The notes under the pieces are model-generated. The model searched no databases, was not told the DNA's origin, and was given only the letters and a program-made list of their open reading frames with translations. A program made the translations under genes and the position numbers. Below, one piece after another: positions 52,190 through 62,300 of a stretch of 64,000 bases of DNA. Position 1 is the stretch's first letter; each line of letters starts with the position of its first letter. Source of the DNA: Fasciola hepatica (taxonomy: Eukaryota > Platyhelminthes > Trematoda > Plagiorchiida > Fasciolidae). The DNA is taken from assembly GCA_948099385.1 (NCBI GenBank), contig CANUEZ040000105.1:1054001-1118000 (forward strand), written 5' to 3'.

Positions 52190-54807
52190 CATGTTTTGTA
52201 AATTTTTCTCTGCTTTTCAATTGTTTATAGGGAACGGGAAGTCAACAGACAAGCAATACAGCACTCGCACCACTGGATTTGCTTCCGAACCATATTGCTC
52301 AGCGTCTCTGACCAACGGCAATCCTCATCTCTTGAGCCCCAACCAAGAAGACGGGAAGCACCAATCGAAATCAAACGCGAAGCTAACTTCTTCATACCCC
52401 TGCACCAAAACATAGGCTGAACGCAGCGCCGCTTTTCCCAGCCTTGCTCAGCACGCGTAAAAAGGGCACGAATAAGTAAATGATGGGCAGACATAAGCAA
52501 AACATGCTCGAGCCATCGGAAGTGGTGTAGAGCGACTATCTGTATCAGAGAGCGACTATAAGCATCGAACACATGACGACGAACCTCGTCATTGCTCACC
52601 CGATGTTGTCACCAGATATGAGCAATGCTTCGGAGACACCGGTGGTCAAACACAGAAAGTCGCCGAGCATCTTCAGCGCCGACAGGCCAGATCTCACAAC
52701 TGTAAAGAAGAAGACTGCAAACTGTGGCATTGTACACCCTTCCCTTGTAGGAAAGCCGGATGTTATGGCGGCATCACAGATGGCGCAGGTTCGCGAAAGC
52801 TGCTCTGGCTCTCGAAATTCGTGATGTGATTTCTTCCCCAACACCACCACCAGGTGTGATCACGCCCTCTAGGTACTTAAAGCTGCGGACTACTTGTAAC
52901 CGATCACCAATAAGGGTGAGTGCAGGTACAGGTTCCTGCCAGTCTTGAACATGTACCTTGCATTTTGAAGGTGCAAAGCACATATCATATCGGGAGACCT
53001 CAATCGCCAAGCGTGTTGAATTGTCTATGTACTGTCGATCATTAAGGCGATGTCATCGACGTATTTTAAGTCGAAACCACTGTTCTCTAGGAATTGTTCA
53101 ACCCCGCTGTTTGGAAGACCAGAAAAAGCGTTCTGTAGAACATCCCTTATAGCAAAGGTGAAAAGAAATGGAGATACGGGGCAGCCTTGTCGTACTCCAC
53201 TGGAGATAGTGAAGGGTGGCGAAAGCTGGCCATAAGCTGTAATCCGACCTGAGGTAGGATGACACAACTCTTTGAGGACCGACACATAATTTCCAGGTAC
53301 ACCATCCCTAAACAAACAGTGTCATAGTGCAGGCCCATCGACGGAGTCGAAAGCCGCGCGATTGTTTAGAAAAACAACGATCACTGGCCTTTCCAAGGAG
53401 TAACAGTGCTCTAACAGCTGTCGGAGGGTGAAGATTTGATAGATGCGTCCACGACCGGTACGAAACCCAGTTTGTTCCTCGCGATTTCGCTCACCACGCG
53501 TGTTGTGTAACCTGCGGATAATGACAGACGGTAGCAGCTTAGACGCTATCGAGATTAGGCTTGTGCTCCTATGGTTAGTGCAGTCACTCAATGAACCCTT
53601 CTTGAAGATGGGGACAACGACCAATTCCTCCCACAAAGAGGGAACTTTCTCAGAGTACCAGACCTTGGAGAACAAAGCCTGAAGGTCTAACAAGCTCCAC
53701 TCCAACACCTTTAAATAGAGCTAAGGAAAGGCCATCGGAGCCCTGCGCTTTATGACATCCTACGGCCTGGATTTCCTTGTGAATCTCGACCTCAGAAGGT
53801 GGATCTGTTGACACAGACCACGGGACGTAGACCGGAACAACTATGGGAGAGGCTGACGCTGGAGGCCAGCTAAACTGTGCTTTAAAGTGCTTCGCCGAGC
53901 GTACAAGACGTCGCTGCAGACTGTGGATAGGCGTACCCTCAGCTTCACAGGTTTTTTCGCTCACACCCAGCGGCTTCCTATCGGTGACTTGGATGAGATG
54001 AAACAACTTACGGGGATTTCCCACAGCGGCAGCACGTTCCATCTGATACTGTTTGAGACCACCAGATTTCGCGATCCCTATGCAGACTTGCGTTGAGTTC
54101 ACGTCTCATTGTGAGCCGAGCTGCATTATGCTTACTACCAGTCGGGATGGACTAGCATGTATCAAGAAAGCGCGGAGGCTCAGCAGAAATCCGGGGGGTC
54201 GCGACACGACGACTCAGGCCACAACTTACTTTGCCAGTAGAATACAAAGCATTTTTAATAAGCGACCAGTGCTGGTTAATGTAATCTGGTGGCGCTGATC
54301 CCAGCTTTTTAGCTAGAGTGTTTCGGAAAGTTGGAAGATAAGACGGATCAGACAGCATATCGCAGTCCAACCGCTGCTGCATCGTACGTTTGACGCGCCC
54401 GCCGAAGTACATGGACAGCTTAGTGCAGACTAACGCGTGGTCGGAGTCAACGGGAGTGCTTCAATACGGCTGACAGTCTTTTATGCAACTCCGCCATTCG
54501 TAGCTAATTGCGACGTGATCAATCTGGGCAGATTGTTGACTCGAACAGGGAGGACGACACGTGGTGTACCGGCGAGTAGAACGTCTGAAGTTCGTACTGG
54601 CGAGAAACAGGCAATGATCTGAACACAGAACCAACAACCGTTTCCCGTCTTCTGAACGACAGGAATCAAAACCAAAAGGGCCTCGTGGGAAGACATCCGA
54701 CTGACTCTAGCATGCACGTCTCCAGATAAAGTCACGATATCACCCCGTTTTGTTTTACGTAGAAGGTAGCCACCGAAACCAGGGCAAAGAATTGCGAGGT
54801 TATTCAT
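52190..54807 (-). mobile_element. RTE-type retrotransposon copy D, best preserved, 5' truncated
   Basis: Minus strand, about 2.6 kb. It starts within the endonuclease C-terminus (54807-54481: DIVTLSGDVHARVSRMSSHE). A linker follows (54412-54152 and 54102-53650: ERAAAVGNPRKLFHLIQVTD, then EVEIHKEIQAVGCHKAQGSD). The RT runs from about 53708 to 52600 and the C-terminal region ends at 52225. The blocks lie in long open frames broken by only a few stops or frameshifts, fewer than in any other copy here, so it is probably the youngest. It differs in sequence from copies A-C and E and may be a separate subfamily. Confidence 0.85.
52225..53708 (-). pseudogene. Reverse transcriptase of RTE copy D, few disruptions
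   Basis: In order: LWEELVVVPIFKKGSLSDC, RGRIYQIFTLRQLLEHC and VFLNNRAAFDSVDGPAL (catalytic Asp position reads FLNNRAAFDSVD, so the Asp usually found after FL is Asn) at 53322-53708. Then GVRQGCPVSPFLFTFAIRD and FDLKYVDDIALM (53025-53315) with intact YVDD, followed by CFAPSKCKVHVQDW and FKYLEGVITPGGGV (52774-53010). Next comes HNIRLSYKGRVYNATVCS with one in-frame stop just before it, and finally SNDEVRRHVFD and RWLEHVLLMSAHHLL (52225-52599). Four frame or stop breaks separate these pieces. In an intact element this enzyme copies the element RNA at the nicked target. Confidence 0.83.
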
Positions 54808-55819
54808 TGAATAAGCTGAACTGAAATGAACTACTGGAGTAGATCTGTTGTTTCTGGGTGGTTGGTAAATCGTGTTTTAGACTGACAATATGTTCACATT
54901 CATTTATCATTTGTTGGAGTTTCATTGGCGAGTCATGCGTGTTTGATAACAGACCAGTTCTAACACAACGAGATGCTCTCAAACCAAGAAAAAATGATAG
55001 CGGGACTGGTCTTCTGTGAGGGTTACTATGCAAAAGTGTTCACATTCTCTGTTAGCAAGAACACCATAGGTAACAAAATCATCGGTATCCTTCTCGACTC
55101 GTTGGATGCATCTGAATGACAAACTTAACAGGGACGAAGTTTCACCGAAGGTTTTCTTCCAATTTTTGTAGTGTCATGGAATATCAGGCTTTTTGACGTA
55201 GTTGGCAGGGTGTAACTGGCACATCGGACATGTTCAGCAGGTCCCAACTTCCGCAGAAACAATCAAACCTTAATTTCATCATCATGAAGTACTAGCTCCA
55301 CGTGAAAACGTTTCATATCGTTTAAACCATTAGCCGAACGAAACTCCTGCCCCCAGATCATGGCGAAAATCTAGTGTTTCGAGCAAAGTGGTAAGCAGTG
55401 ACGGAATCGCCCGCAGGTGTGACTCCTGTACTAAGCAATTTTGTGGACAGAAGCTCCATTATGCGTAACTGCGCATGTATCACTCTTCAAATCAGCGTCG
55501 GAGGTTTTCTGTCTTGCTATGGTTCAAAATTCCCGTCGCTAAATATGTTGTGATGCTTACTTTCGTTACTCCGGAATTTCTAGGTAAGGTCTGGGCAGTG
55601 AACCTTTGCTGGCGACTCTCATCGCTCCAGCCCGCAATGACAAATCAGAATACAGTAAAACAGCACATCAAGACGACAGTATATTGACAGGAATCAACAA
55701 CGTTGTATTTAAGACGAAAATTGAACATTCCCGAATTCGGGCGTCCAGTCAGGTTCAAACCCCGTCGGGCTGATTCGGCTGGTAAAACGTTGACCGGATT
55801 GTTTATTGATTATGGATCC
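54808..55819. other. No gene recognised; RTE-tail-like and B-box-like motifs
   Basis: At 54799-54824 the plus strand (GGTTATTCATTGAATAAGCT then GAACTGAA) resembles the RTE 3' tail of copy C, suggesting copy D inserted next to or into an older tail. GGTTCAAACCC at 55752-55762 is a Pol III B-box-like motif without a drawable tRNA. Confidence 0.35.
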
Positions 55820-56340
55820 AATTTGCGTCGCACCAGAGACAACTGTTCAATTAACTAAATACGATTATTCGCAAATCACCGTTCTCTTAGGAAATCCTCG
55901 ATCCATCTCGATTAGAGATCAGCTATTTTCAGTTGTGTAAGCTCCGGAAAGAGGTGGTGCTGTGAAACTTTGTCGAAAGCTTTGCTGAAATCTACGAGGA
56001 TAACGTTCGTTCAGAATCACCGGGTTTCCACTTCAGTTCAACGCTCACGAGCGAGCAGAAGATTGCACAGGCAGGAACGAGCTTCGCGAAAGCTATGCTA
56101 TTGGTAACTGAACAGGTCTTGGCGTTACAGGTGTTCCTGAACCTGTTTAGCTATGAGGCATCAAAAACCCACGCCATTGTTCACTCTTTGGTATGAAGGC
56201 AGATAGAACCTTTTTTGTTACACCCCATCACAAGCAACTCATTAGTATAAACTCGAGCTTGAGCAGTACTGATGAAGCTGAAGAGGCAGCTCACTACTAT
56301 GCCACCCATGTATCGATACTTTACGTAGTTTTCTCTTGAG
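55820..56340 (-). mobile_element. Non-LTR retrotransposon RT fragment (DFSKAFDKV type)
   Basis: On the minus strand near 55990-55880 the sequence reads VILVDFSKAFDKVSQHHLFP then RWIEDFLRERR, the catalytic RT block A and the start of the next block of a CR1/L2/jockey-type element. Upstream on the same strand (56160-56040), in another frame, AFAKLVPACAIFCSLVSVE corresponds to the conserved segment before it. No YADD block follows, so the copy is 3' truncated or decayed. It is different from both the RTE and the CR1 copies in this window. Confidence 0.65.
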
Positions 56341-56372
56341 AATATCAGTTGGTAGTTGCGTTGCTTGGGGGC

Positions 56373-56390
56373 GGGGGGGGGGGGGGGGGG
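56373..56390 (+). repeat. G18 homopolymer
   Basis: A run of 18 G preceded by GGGGGC, able to form G-quadruplex structures on the plus strand. Length may be affected by sequencing error. Confidence 0.9.
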
Positions 56391-56973
56391 TAGAAAACAG
56401 AACCTTCAACGAGTAACCTGATCTAGTTCCACTAACTGGCCAAAATGCGTTTCATTCTGATCGGTCTTGATCAGTTGTTAGTCATTTTTAACTCAGTTCT
56501 GATCAGTCAGTTTCTACTCAGCGTCCAGTTTGTACCAAATTGTTTTTTTCAAGTTGTTAAGGCTCAAATTATCGCATCGGTCTATTTAACATTCCATGGT
56601 TTGCGAAGAAAACCTTCATTTCGACCGGTTATATTCCCAATCTTATACATCGTTCTTTTTTTCAGATGCCCGCATTTTCGCTATTGCCTCTAGATTCCAT
56701 TCTAAAATCAATGTACTTCATAGCTTGTCCATATGCTGTCCCTGATGAGTTTTCCTAAACCGTCCACATTATGCAAATAGGTTTACTGTATTACACTGCC
56801 GTGCGTTATTAAGCAACAGCCGTTCCATGGTGACTTTCATTTTCATGAAGGGTTACTATCAAGGAGAGGGTAAATATTTTGGGATATATCTGAGTGCAGT
56901 CAGTCTTGTTCGGAAGCAACTCGTTCGGGGAAATTATATGACAGATCTGTCGCTTGATTTATAGTTTACTTGC

Positions 56974-57944
56974 ATGGGTAATGATATCAAAGTCATACTG
57001 AACCAAATCTTGAAAAATTTGAGTGAGCTAATGCGTAAGTGGCTTTTTTAGTTAATTAAATACCGACATAGTGACCACGCAACATATGGAGAACCGTTTG
57101 GGCAAGGTGGAACGGGCGCTCGACGCGCTTACTGTCGCATTGGGGGCCACCCATGTATCAGCCGTTCCACCCAAGGCGCTGCGAGCAGAATCGTTGGGGG
57201 ACTTGGAAACCCTAAACGACACTCTTGCTTCCCCAAGTGTATATGCTAGCATGGTAATCTTTTACATTTGAAACTTAAAATTTCAGGTTGCCACGCTCAA
57301 ACGGTTCACCTGTACAGATTTGTGTGAAACGGTGCGGGGTATGCTGGCAGCAAGCATTAGAGAAGAGGTTGCTATGACTTGTTGTTGGCTAGGTAGCCCG
57401 CAACGGAAACCGGTTTACGATCATAGGTTGATCGCTGGTCCGTAGTGGGTAGGTCGATACAATTATTAACACGAAACAACAGACGCAGTGCGTGGAACAG
57501 AACGATTCGCAGATGAACCGAGGTCTGTCATAGAGAGGCACATTAAGCGTTGGTTTATCAACGCTCGGGATCAAGGCGAAGGAAGACGGCTACGCCGGTA
57601 CGTCGTTTTTCTATTTTTTGTTGTTGTGTTCATTCATTCAGGGTTTCTGCGTAACCATTGCTTCATTTTAAACTGATGGTGCAGAATGTCATCCACCAAT
57701 ATGCGTATGGAACTATGAAGTGGTGACACGGTTTATCTATTACAAGTAGACGCTGCCTCGTATAATGTTAAATAACAGAACACGCATAATTTTGTGTGCA
57801 GTATATACGTTTCTGAGTTTAACTTACAAAATCAGGTTGTTCCATATTTTTCGAACAGTTAATACGTCACTTTCCACACTTTCATTTTACAGATCCCGTG
57901 AACAGCAAGAAGACCCAACAAGATTCCGTGAAATACGAGAATGA
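56974..57944 (+). CDS. Small multi-exon gene, DUF4806-like protein with tiny introns
   Basis: Five exons join in frame: 56974-57034, 57072-57253, 57287-57437, 57483-57597 and 57893-57944. The introns of 37, 33, 45 and 295 bp begin GT and end AG (first donor GTAAGT, last GTACGT). The ATG at 56974 has an in-frame TAG 9 bases upstream. The product is 186 residues. Residues 1-40 look helical (ILNQILKNLSELM, then ENRLGKVERALDAL). Residues 50-160 resemble DUF4806: ESLGDLETLNDTL, CETVRGMLAASIREEVAMTC followed by CWLG, then a C-terminal SVIERHIKRWFINARDQ and an Arg-rich end. DUF4806 proteins have no established activity, and the charged tail suggests a nuclear or nucleic-acid role (inference). No neighbour suggests co-function. 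Splice choices, especially the weak GTCCGT donor at 57438, are predictions. Confidence 0.75.
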
Positions 57945-57994
57945 CCAACAACGAATGTCGGAATTTTATGTACACTTTTACCGCCTTTTTATAC

Positions 57995-58000
57995 AATAAA
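57995..58000 (+). terminator. Polyadenylation signal AATAAA of the DUF4806-like gene
   Basis: A canonical AATAAA lies 50 bp after the predicted stop codon, followed by a T-rich stretch. It fits the 3' end of the gene and supports the gene model. Confidence 0.7.
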
Positions 58001-58170
58001 TCTATCCTTAGTCTTCTACAATTGGCAGTTTTACTTGTTTATATATATATGGGCAACTCAGTGGTTGAACTGAAAACGTGGGAGAATATTGTAATAGCCA
58101 ATTCCGCAGTGAAACGAAATTTTGGGTGATTTTTGGAAAGGAGGGAACTATTTTCCGCGATTTTCCTAGA

Positions 58171-58340
58171 ACGTTGGGCATGCCCAACCCTAGCCCAATT
58201 GGGCGCTGGTGGCGCTGCCCAACGCATTTCAATAGAGTTTCCCAACGTTGTGATGGGCAAGCCCAACGTTTGCCCAACCCTAGCCCAATTGGGCAGACGT
58301 TGGGCAGTGCTGCTTGGGCAGTGCCTCCGTGTGCCGCTTA
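58171..58340. repeat. GCCCAA/TTGGGC palindromic repeat cluster
   Basis: Contains a perfect 16-bp palindrome, GTTGGGCATGCCCAAC (58173-58188), and a 24-bp perfect direct repeat (58181-58204 and 58271-58294, core CCCAACCCTAGCCCAATTGG). Many further TTGGGC or GCCCAA hexamers occur in both orientations. It is much more GC-rich than its surroundings. The nature is unknown: satellite seed, MITE or protein-binding array are all possible. Confidence 0.85.
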
Positions 58341-58769
58341 GGAGCACAACCACAGCTCTTTCCTGTTTCCCAGCTAACCCGTGAAACTGGAATCATAAAA
58401 CTAACTGACTACAACCAAAACGTTTTCAGTGATTTTAACAACTCCATGAATGTGTAGGACGACCTGCAGAATACCATTGGAACGGGTCTTCAGGAGACAA
58501 TATCATGCTGCCTATCTTGCAAGAAAATTCCAAGACATAAACCAGCCTGAGGACATAATATTCCTAGAAACTTTTAACTCGCTCAGAAATACCACAATAA
58601 ATAAATTCGTTTGCAAGATCGCATAATACCAGTTTGACATCGTATCACCCCTTCCTGTCACAATTTGGATAGCACCTTCAGTGATAAAAAATGTCAACCC
58701 GAATGAATCGCGCTGAATTTACCGTTAATAACACCTGTGACAATAATAATACCGGAATCCGGTTAACGA

Positions 58770-58900
58770 GAAGAACCCTAGACTTTCTCACCTGGTCTCG
58801 ATCTAACCGGCAGTGTAGTTCTCGTGGCCTAGAATCTCGGAACTATGTCGTGGAAGAGTTAAACAAATCTAATGATCTGAGTGACAAGATTAGTAAGACA
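58770..58900 (+). repeat. Direct repeat pair, copy 1 (partner 59219-59340)
   Basis: TCACCTGGTCTCGATCTAAC then TCTCGTGGCCTAGAATCTCG matches the partner with TCACCTGGTCCCGATTTGAC then TCTCGTGGCTCAGAATCCCG. Both read LTWSRS/ITWSRF and SRGLESRNYVVEELNK/SRGSESRNCVVRELNK in frame, so the repeat is or was protein-coding. Copy 1 lies in the open frame 58691-58954. The family is unknown. Confidence 0.6.
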
Positions 58901-59218
58901 CCTGGGGTCCGCATGTCTAAAAAAAGACTTCCTAATCAGCACACTTGGTTATAGCACGAGGTCACTCACAACAAAAGCTCGGGAACCAGTGAACTTATAT
59001 TGGCACAAAGCAACACAGCGATCGGTGAAGATCGAAACCGAAAGGGCTGCTTTGAGAGGGCATCCGTGGTAGGTTTTTATATGTTTTCCAGGTCAGTATC
59101 AATTTCACTGTTCGGGGGGAGAGGGATGTGAGGTGTGACTGGATGGCTCCACCTCGTGGTTAACAACGGCTCTTTCGAAGTAAAGAAAAAGAAGGCAGGA
59201 TGGTTTACTGCCAGAAAT

Positions 59219-59340
59219 TAACCGCATCACCTGGTCCCGATTTGACTGGCAGCGCAGGTCTCGTGGCTCAGAATCCCGAAACTGCGTCGTGAGAGAGTTA
59301 AATAAATTTAACTGTCCGGACGATTAGACCAGTGTCTCAT
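59219..59340 (+). repeat. Direct repeat pair, copy 2 (partner 58770-58900)
   Basis: Second copy, about 450 bp downstream, roughly three quarters identical by eye. A TAG stop follows the shared segment, so any coding frame is broken here. Confidence 0.6.
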
Positions 59341-62300
59341 TTTGTTTCTCCACCTATATATTGTCCTCTGTAAGGTGTCCAATCCTCCGGAGTGCCGGCA
59401 GAAGCTTTGGTCCCTACAACGGCCTAGGAGATGGGCAACAAAGGCTGCAAAAGGAAGGCTATTGTACTATGCTTAAACAGTATCTTCCATGGAATTTGCT
59501 GGTGTTCAACCTGAAAAAAGCACATAAACTCAGACTATATCAGCACGAATTCTTAGTGACAGCATCACAGTGAACTACACTTAAATTAGTCGAACATAAA
59601 TCTTGCTGCCGGTAGCCTCACTGCCACAAACTTCAGTGGGATAGGTGAACGGCTGTTTGGATTGAAACGGCTTCTATCCTGCCCACGTTTTCAAGTGATA
59701 CCCAACACTGCATAATTTAAGGGAGCTGAGGCCCGACAGTCTGCAAGCAGATCGGTAAAATTGAGTTTTTCAGTTGGTGGAAATCGGTTGTCCTTGCAGC
59801 AGGCAGATAAGAGGCGAAAAGCTTCGGGATATTGGACAACATAAAGAATGCATGTAGCTATGTACCTAATGCGTACATTCATCTACAATGGTTTTTCCCG
59901 CTTTCAAACCCAGGAACCCCCAGTTCTCTGCCACTCCAGTGTTGGAAGGTGCTGCCCTGGGAGAATTGCTCTTAAGACACCTCTTTTACTGCCTGTACCG
60001 ACGGAGTGGGACTGAGGCTGTTGCCAGTGATATTTCTTGTCAAGGGTAAGGAGTCTGTTGGCCAAACCGTTTGGTAACGGCTTCACCACCGCAGAGGTTC
60101 TAGCTCAAACTTTGGGCCGTCTTGGGTTATACTGCCAGAACAGCCGGTCAACAATCACAGCGATATGTGGACCTAGGGGAACTGCTGCAGCTTCTGATGC
60201 CTTGGAGGTCCTAGCCCTAAACAGCATCGAACTGTCGGCACTGACCCAACCATTGTAGTTGACACTCTAGTTCCCTATGACCCAAACATTTGGGGGAGTT
60301 TCACCTTGTTTTTAATTTGGGATTTGCAATAAGCTGCGCATTGTTCGGACGGAAGTTACACCCAAACAAACACACAGAACTGCGAGCAGCACCGGGCTTC
60401 GAAGTTAGGCTTGAAGAAGGATCTCTAAGTGACTTGCTCCACCAGGTTCCATGCACCACAGTGGATCTCGTAAGCATCTTATTGCGTTTTCACAAAGTCG
60501 GTACTGCAGTGTCCCCAGTTTCCTGCCCTTCTGTCCCAACTACTAGCTAGGTAGCAAGAGACTTTGATATTAGCTTTGGTAGCACGACGGTAGAAGCAGC
60601 GAAAAGCAACTGCCTCGACCACTGCTTGACGTCACTTGCCTCAGAATGAAGGACTTTGGTCGCTCGAAAGATTCATACTTATAAAGTGGGCACAACTCCG
60701 ACATGATGAAATCCTTTTTCAGAGCGAACTCCCGGGAACAATGTTATTCAGCTACCACCAGGACACTGGGTCCAGCGAAGTGCACTTGGGGTGCCGTGGG
60801 ACACGGATCAGGACGTTTTCAGTTGCTGTCACGAGCCTGTTAACAGAGAGGCCTCCTAGCTACCACCTCTTCCCCTTATACCCTTGTACTTTCCTGCCGA
60901 GTGGTCGCCGCGGAAGCTTTCTGAGCTTAAGTTGTCGTGAGATGAGACCCTTATAAAAGAGGGTGCTGTACCTCCGTAGGACTGTTTGGAAAGTACTCCG
61001 TCTACGCGGCACAATATTTCCCATAAGCATGTGCAGGAAAGGTGAGATGAACATTGACCAAAGTAAATGGCATGTGTTCCGTGATGCCCTAGAGTCCAGC
61101 GACTGCGCTCTCGTCCTCGCCTGGTAAGAGCATGCGAACGAGATGCCTACCGTATCCCACTCGTCAATAAGTCCCGGGCGGTGCAAAATTTTCCCCTTGC
61201 CATTCCTTAACTAGGGCTGACCGTGGAGGTTTTAGCAGTATACTTTGGTGAAGTAGTCTTGAAGTCTTGAGGTACCTCATGGGTTGGAAGCCTGAGGTCA
61301 AATTTTATTGGCTCTTATGTTCAAAAAGTTACCTGAATGTTGCCGGTGGGCTGCAAGAAAGTTCGGTTTGCAGTGAGATCCGGAAAGAAGGCTAAGAATG
61401 ACAGTCTTGGCTGCATCTTGCATCTCGTGTTGAAGATGAGCTGGAGGGTAGATCACCGGAAAATAGGGGGGTACCCATTTTATGACAGTCCGTTTAGCCT
61501 GTACGGTGAAAACGATTCAGACTTAGAGGATCTCTGGGAGATTCGGTGACTAGTTTGTGAGCCGCGTGCTTCCGCGCCGCCCACCTAGTATATTCTTGGG
61601 AAAGCATAGCTAGCCAGAATAACTCACTGTCATATACTACGTCCGTAACACTACCACGCGCTTCCATACATTCGTGGCCAGTTGACGAGCTAACATCCAC
61701 CAGTGTGCCGCTGAGTCAAAGCGGGGAAAAAAGACAGGAAAACAATATTTAGGACCTCGTTTCAAAAGAAATTCGAAAGTAATCCTACCTGAAGGTTAGG
61801 TTAAAAAGTACACCATTCTGGGGTCAGTAATGGACTTCTACATCCCCACGGCCCAAAATGAGTCCCCGCCATCCAGCATGAGTAGAATAAGCTCGTAGCC
61901 CAGAGGAACCCTGGTTTTTCCTAGAGTCGCTACATCAGCCTCGTATACAACTGCTCCTGTCGGATGAAACTGGTTAGGGCAGCAGTGTAGCTAAGAGGGT
62001 CCATTAGATTCCTGTCAGAGATAATCTCATAAAGAAAAATGATGCTCTAGTGTATTCGGAATATTTCCTTGCTAGCTTAGCAGGGTCACACGACGCGTGA
62101 TGATGGTGGTTCCGAAAGAAGCCCATGGCGACCCCTTCCACGCCCGGAATCTGGGCCGGGATTGGCTTCGTCAAAAAAGCTCCACAACAGTTGGGCCCTA
62201 CACCAGTCCAAAACCCCCTACAAGCGGAAGAGGGCTCAGGTATGCAAACTGTCCTTTTATTTTCAAGCACCCCATAATGTTACAAAGAGGAGGTGTACCA

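Noticed and set aside
54799..54824. RTE 3'-tail-like sequence on the plus strand next to copy D
   Set aside because: The match is short and imperfect; noted in the regional entry but not called as a separate element.
57642..57656. Alternative 3' end for the DUF4806-like gene using the 57641 acceptor and stopping at TAA
   Set aside because: Possible, but splicing to 57893 gives a longer charged tail and ends 50 bp before an AATAAA. It is kept only as the micro-exon alternative.
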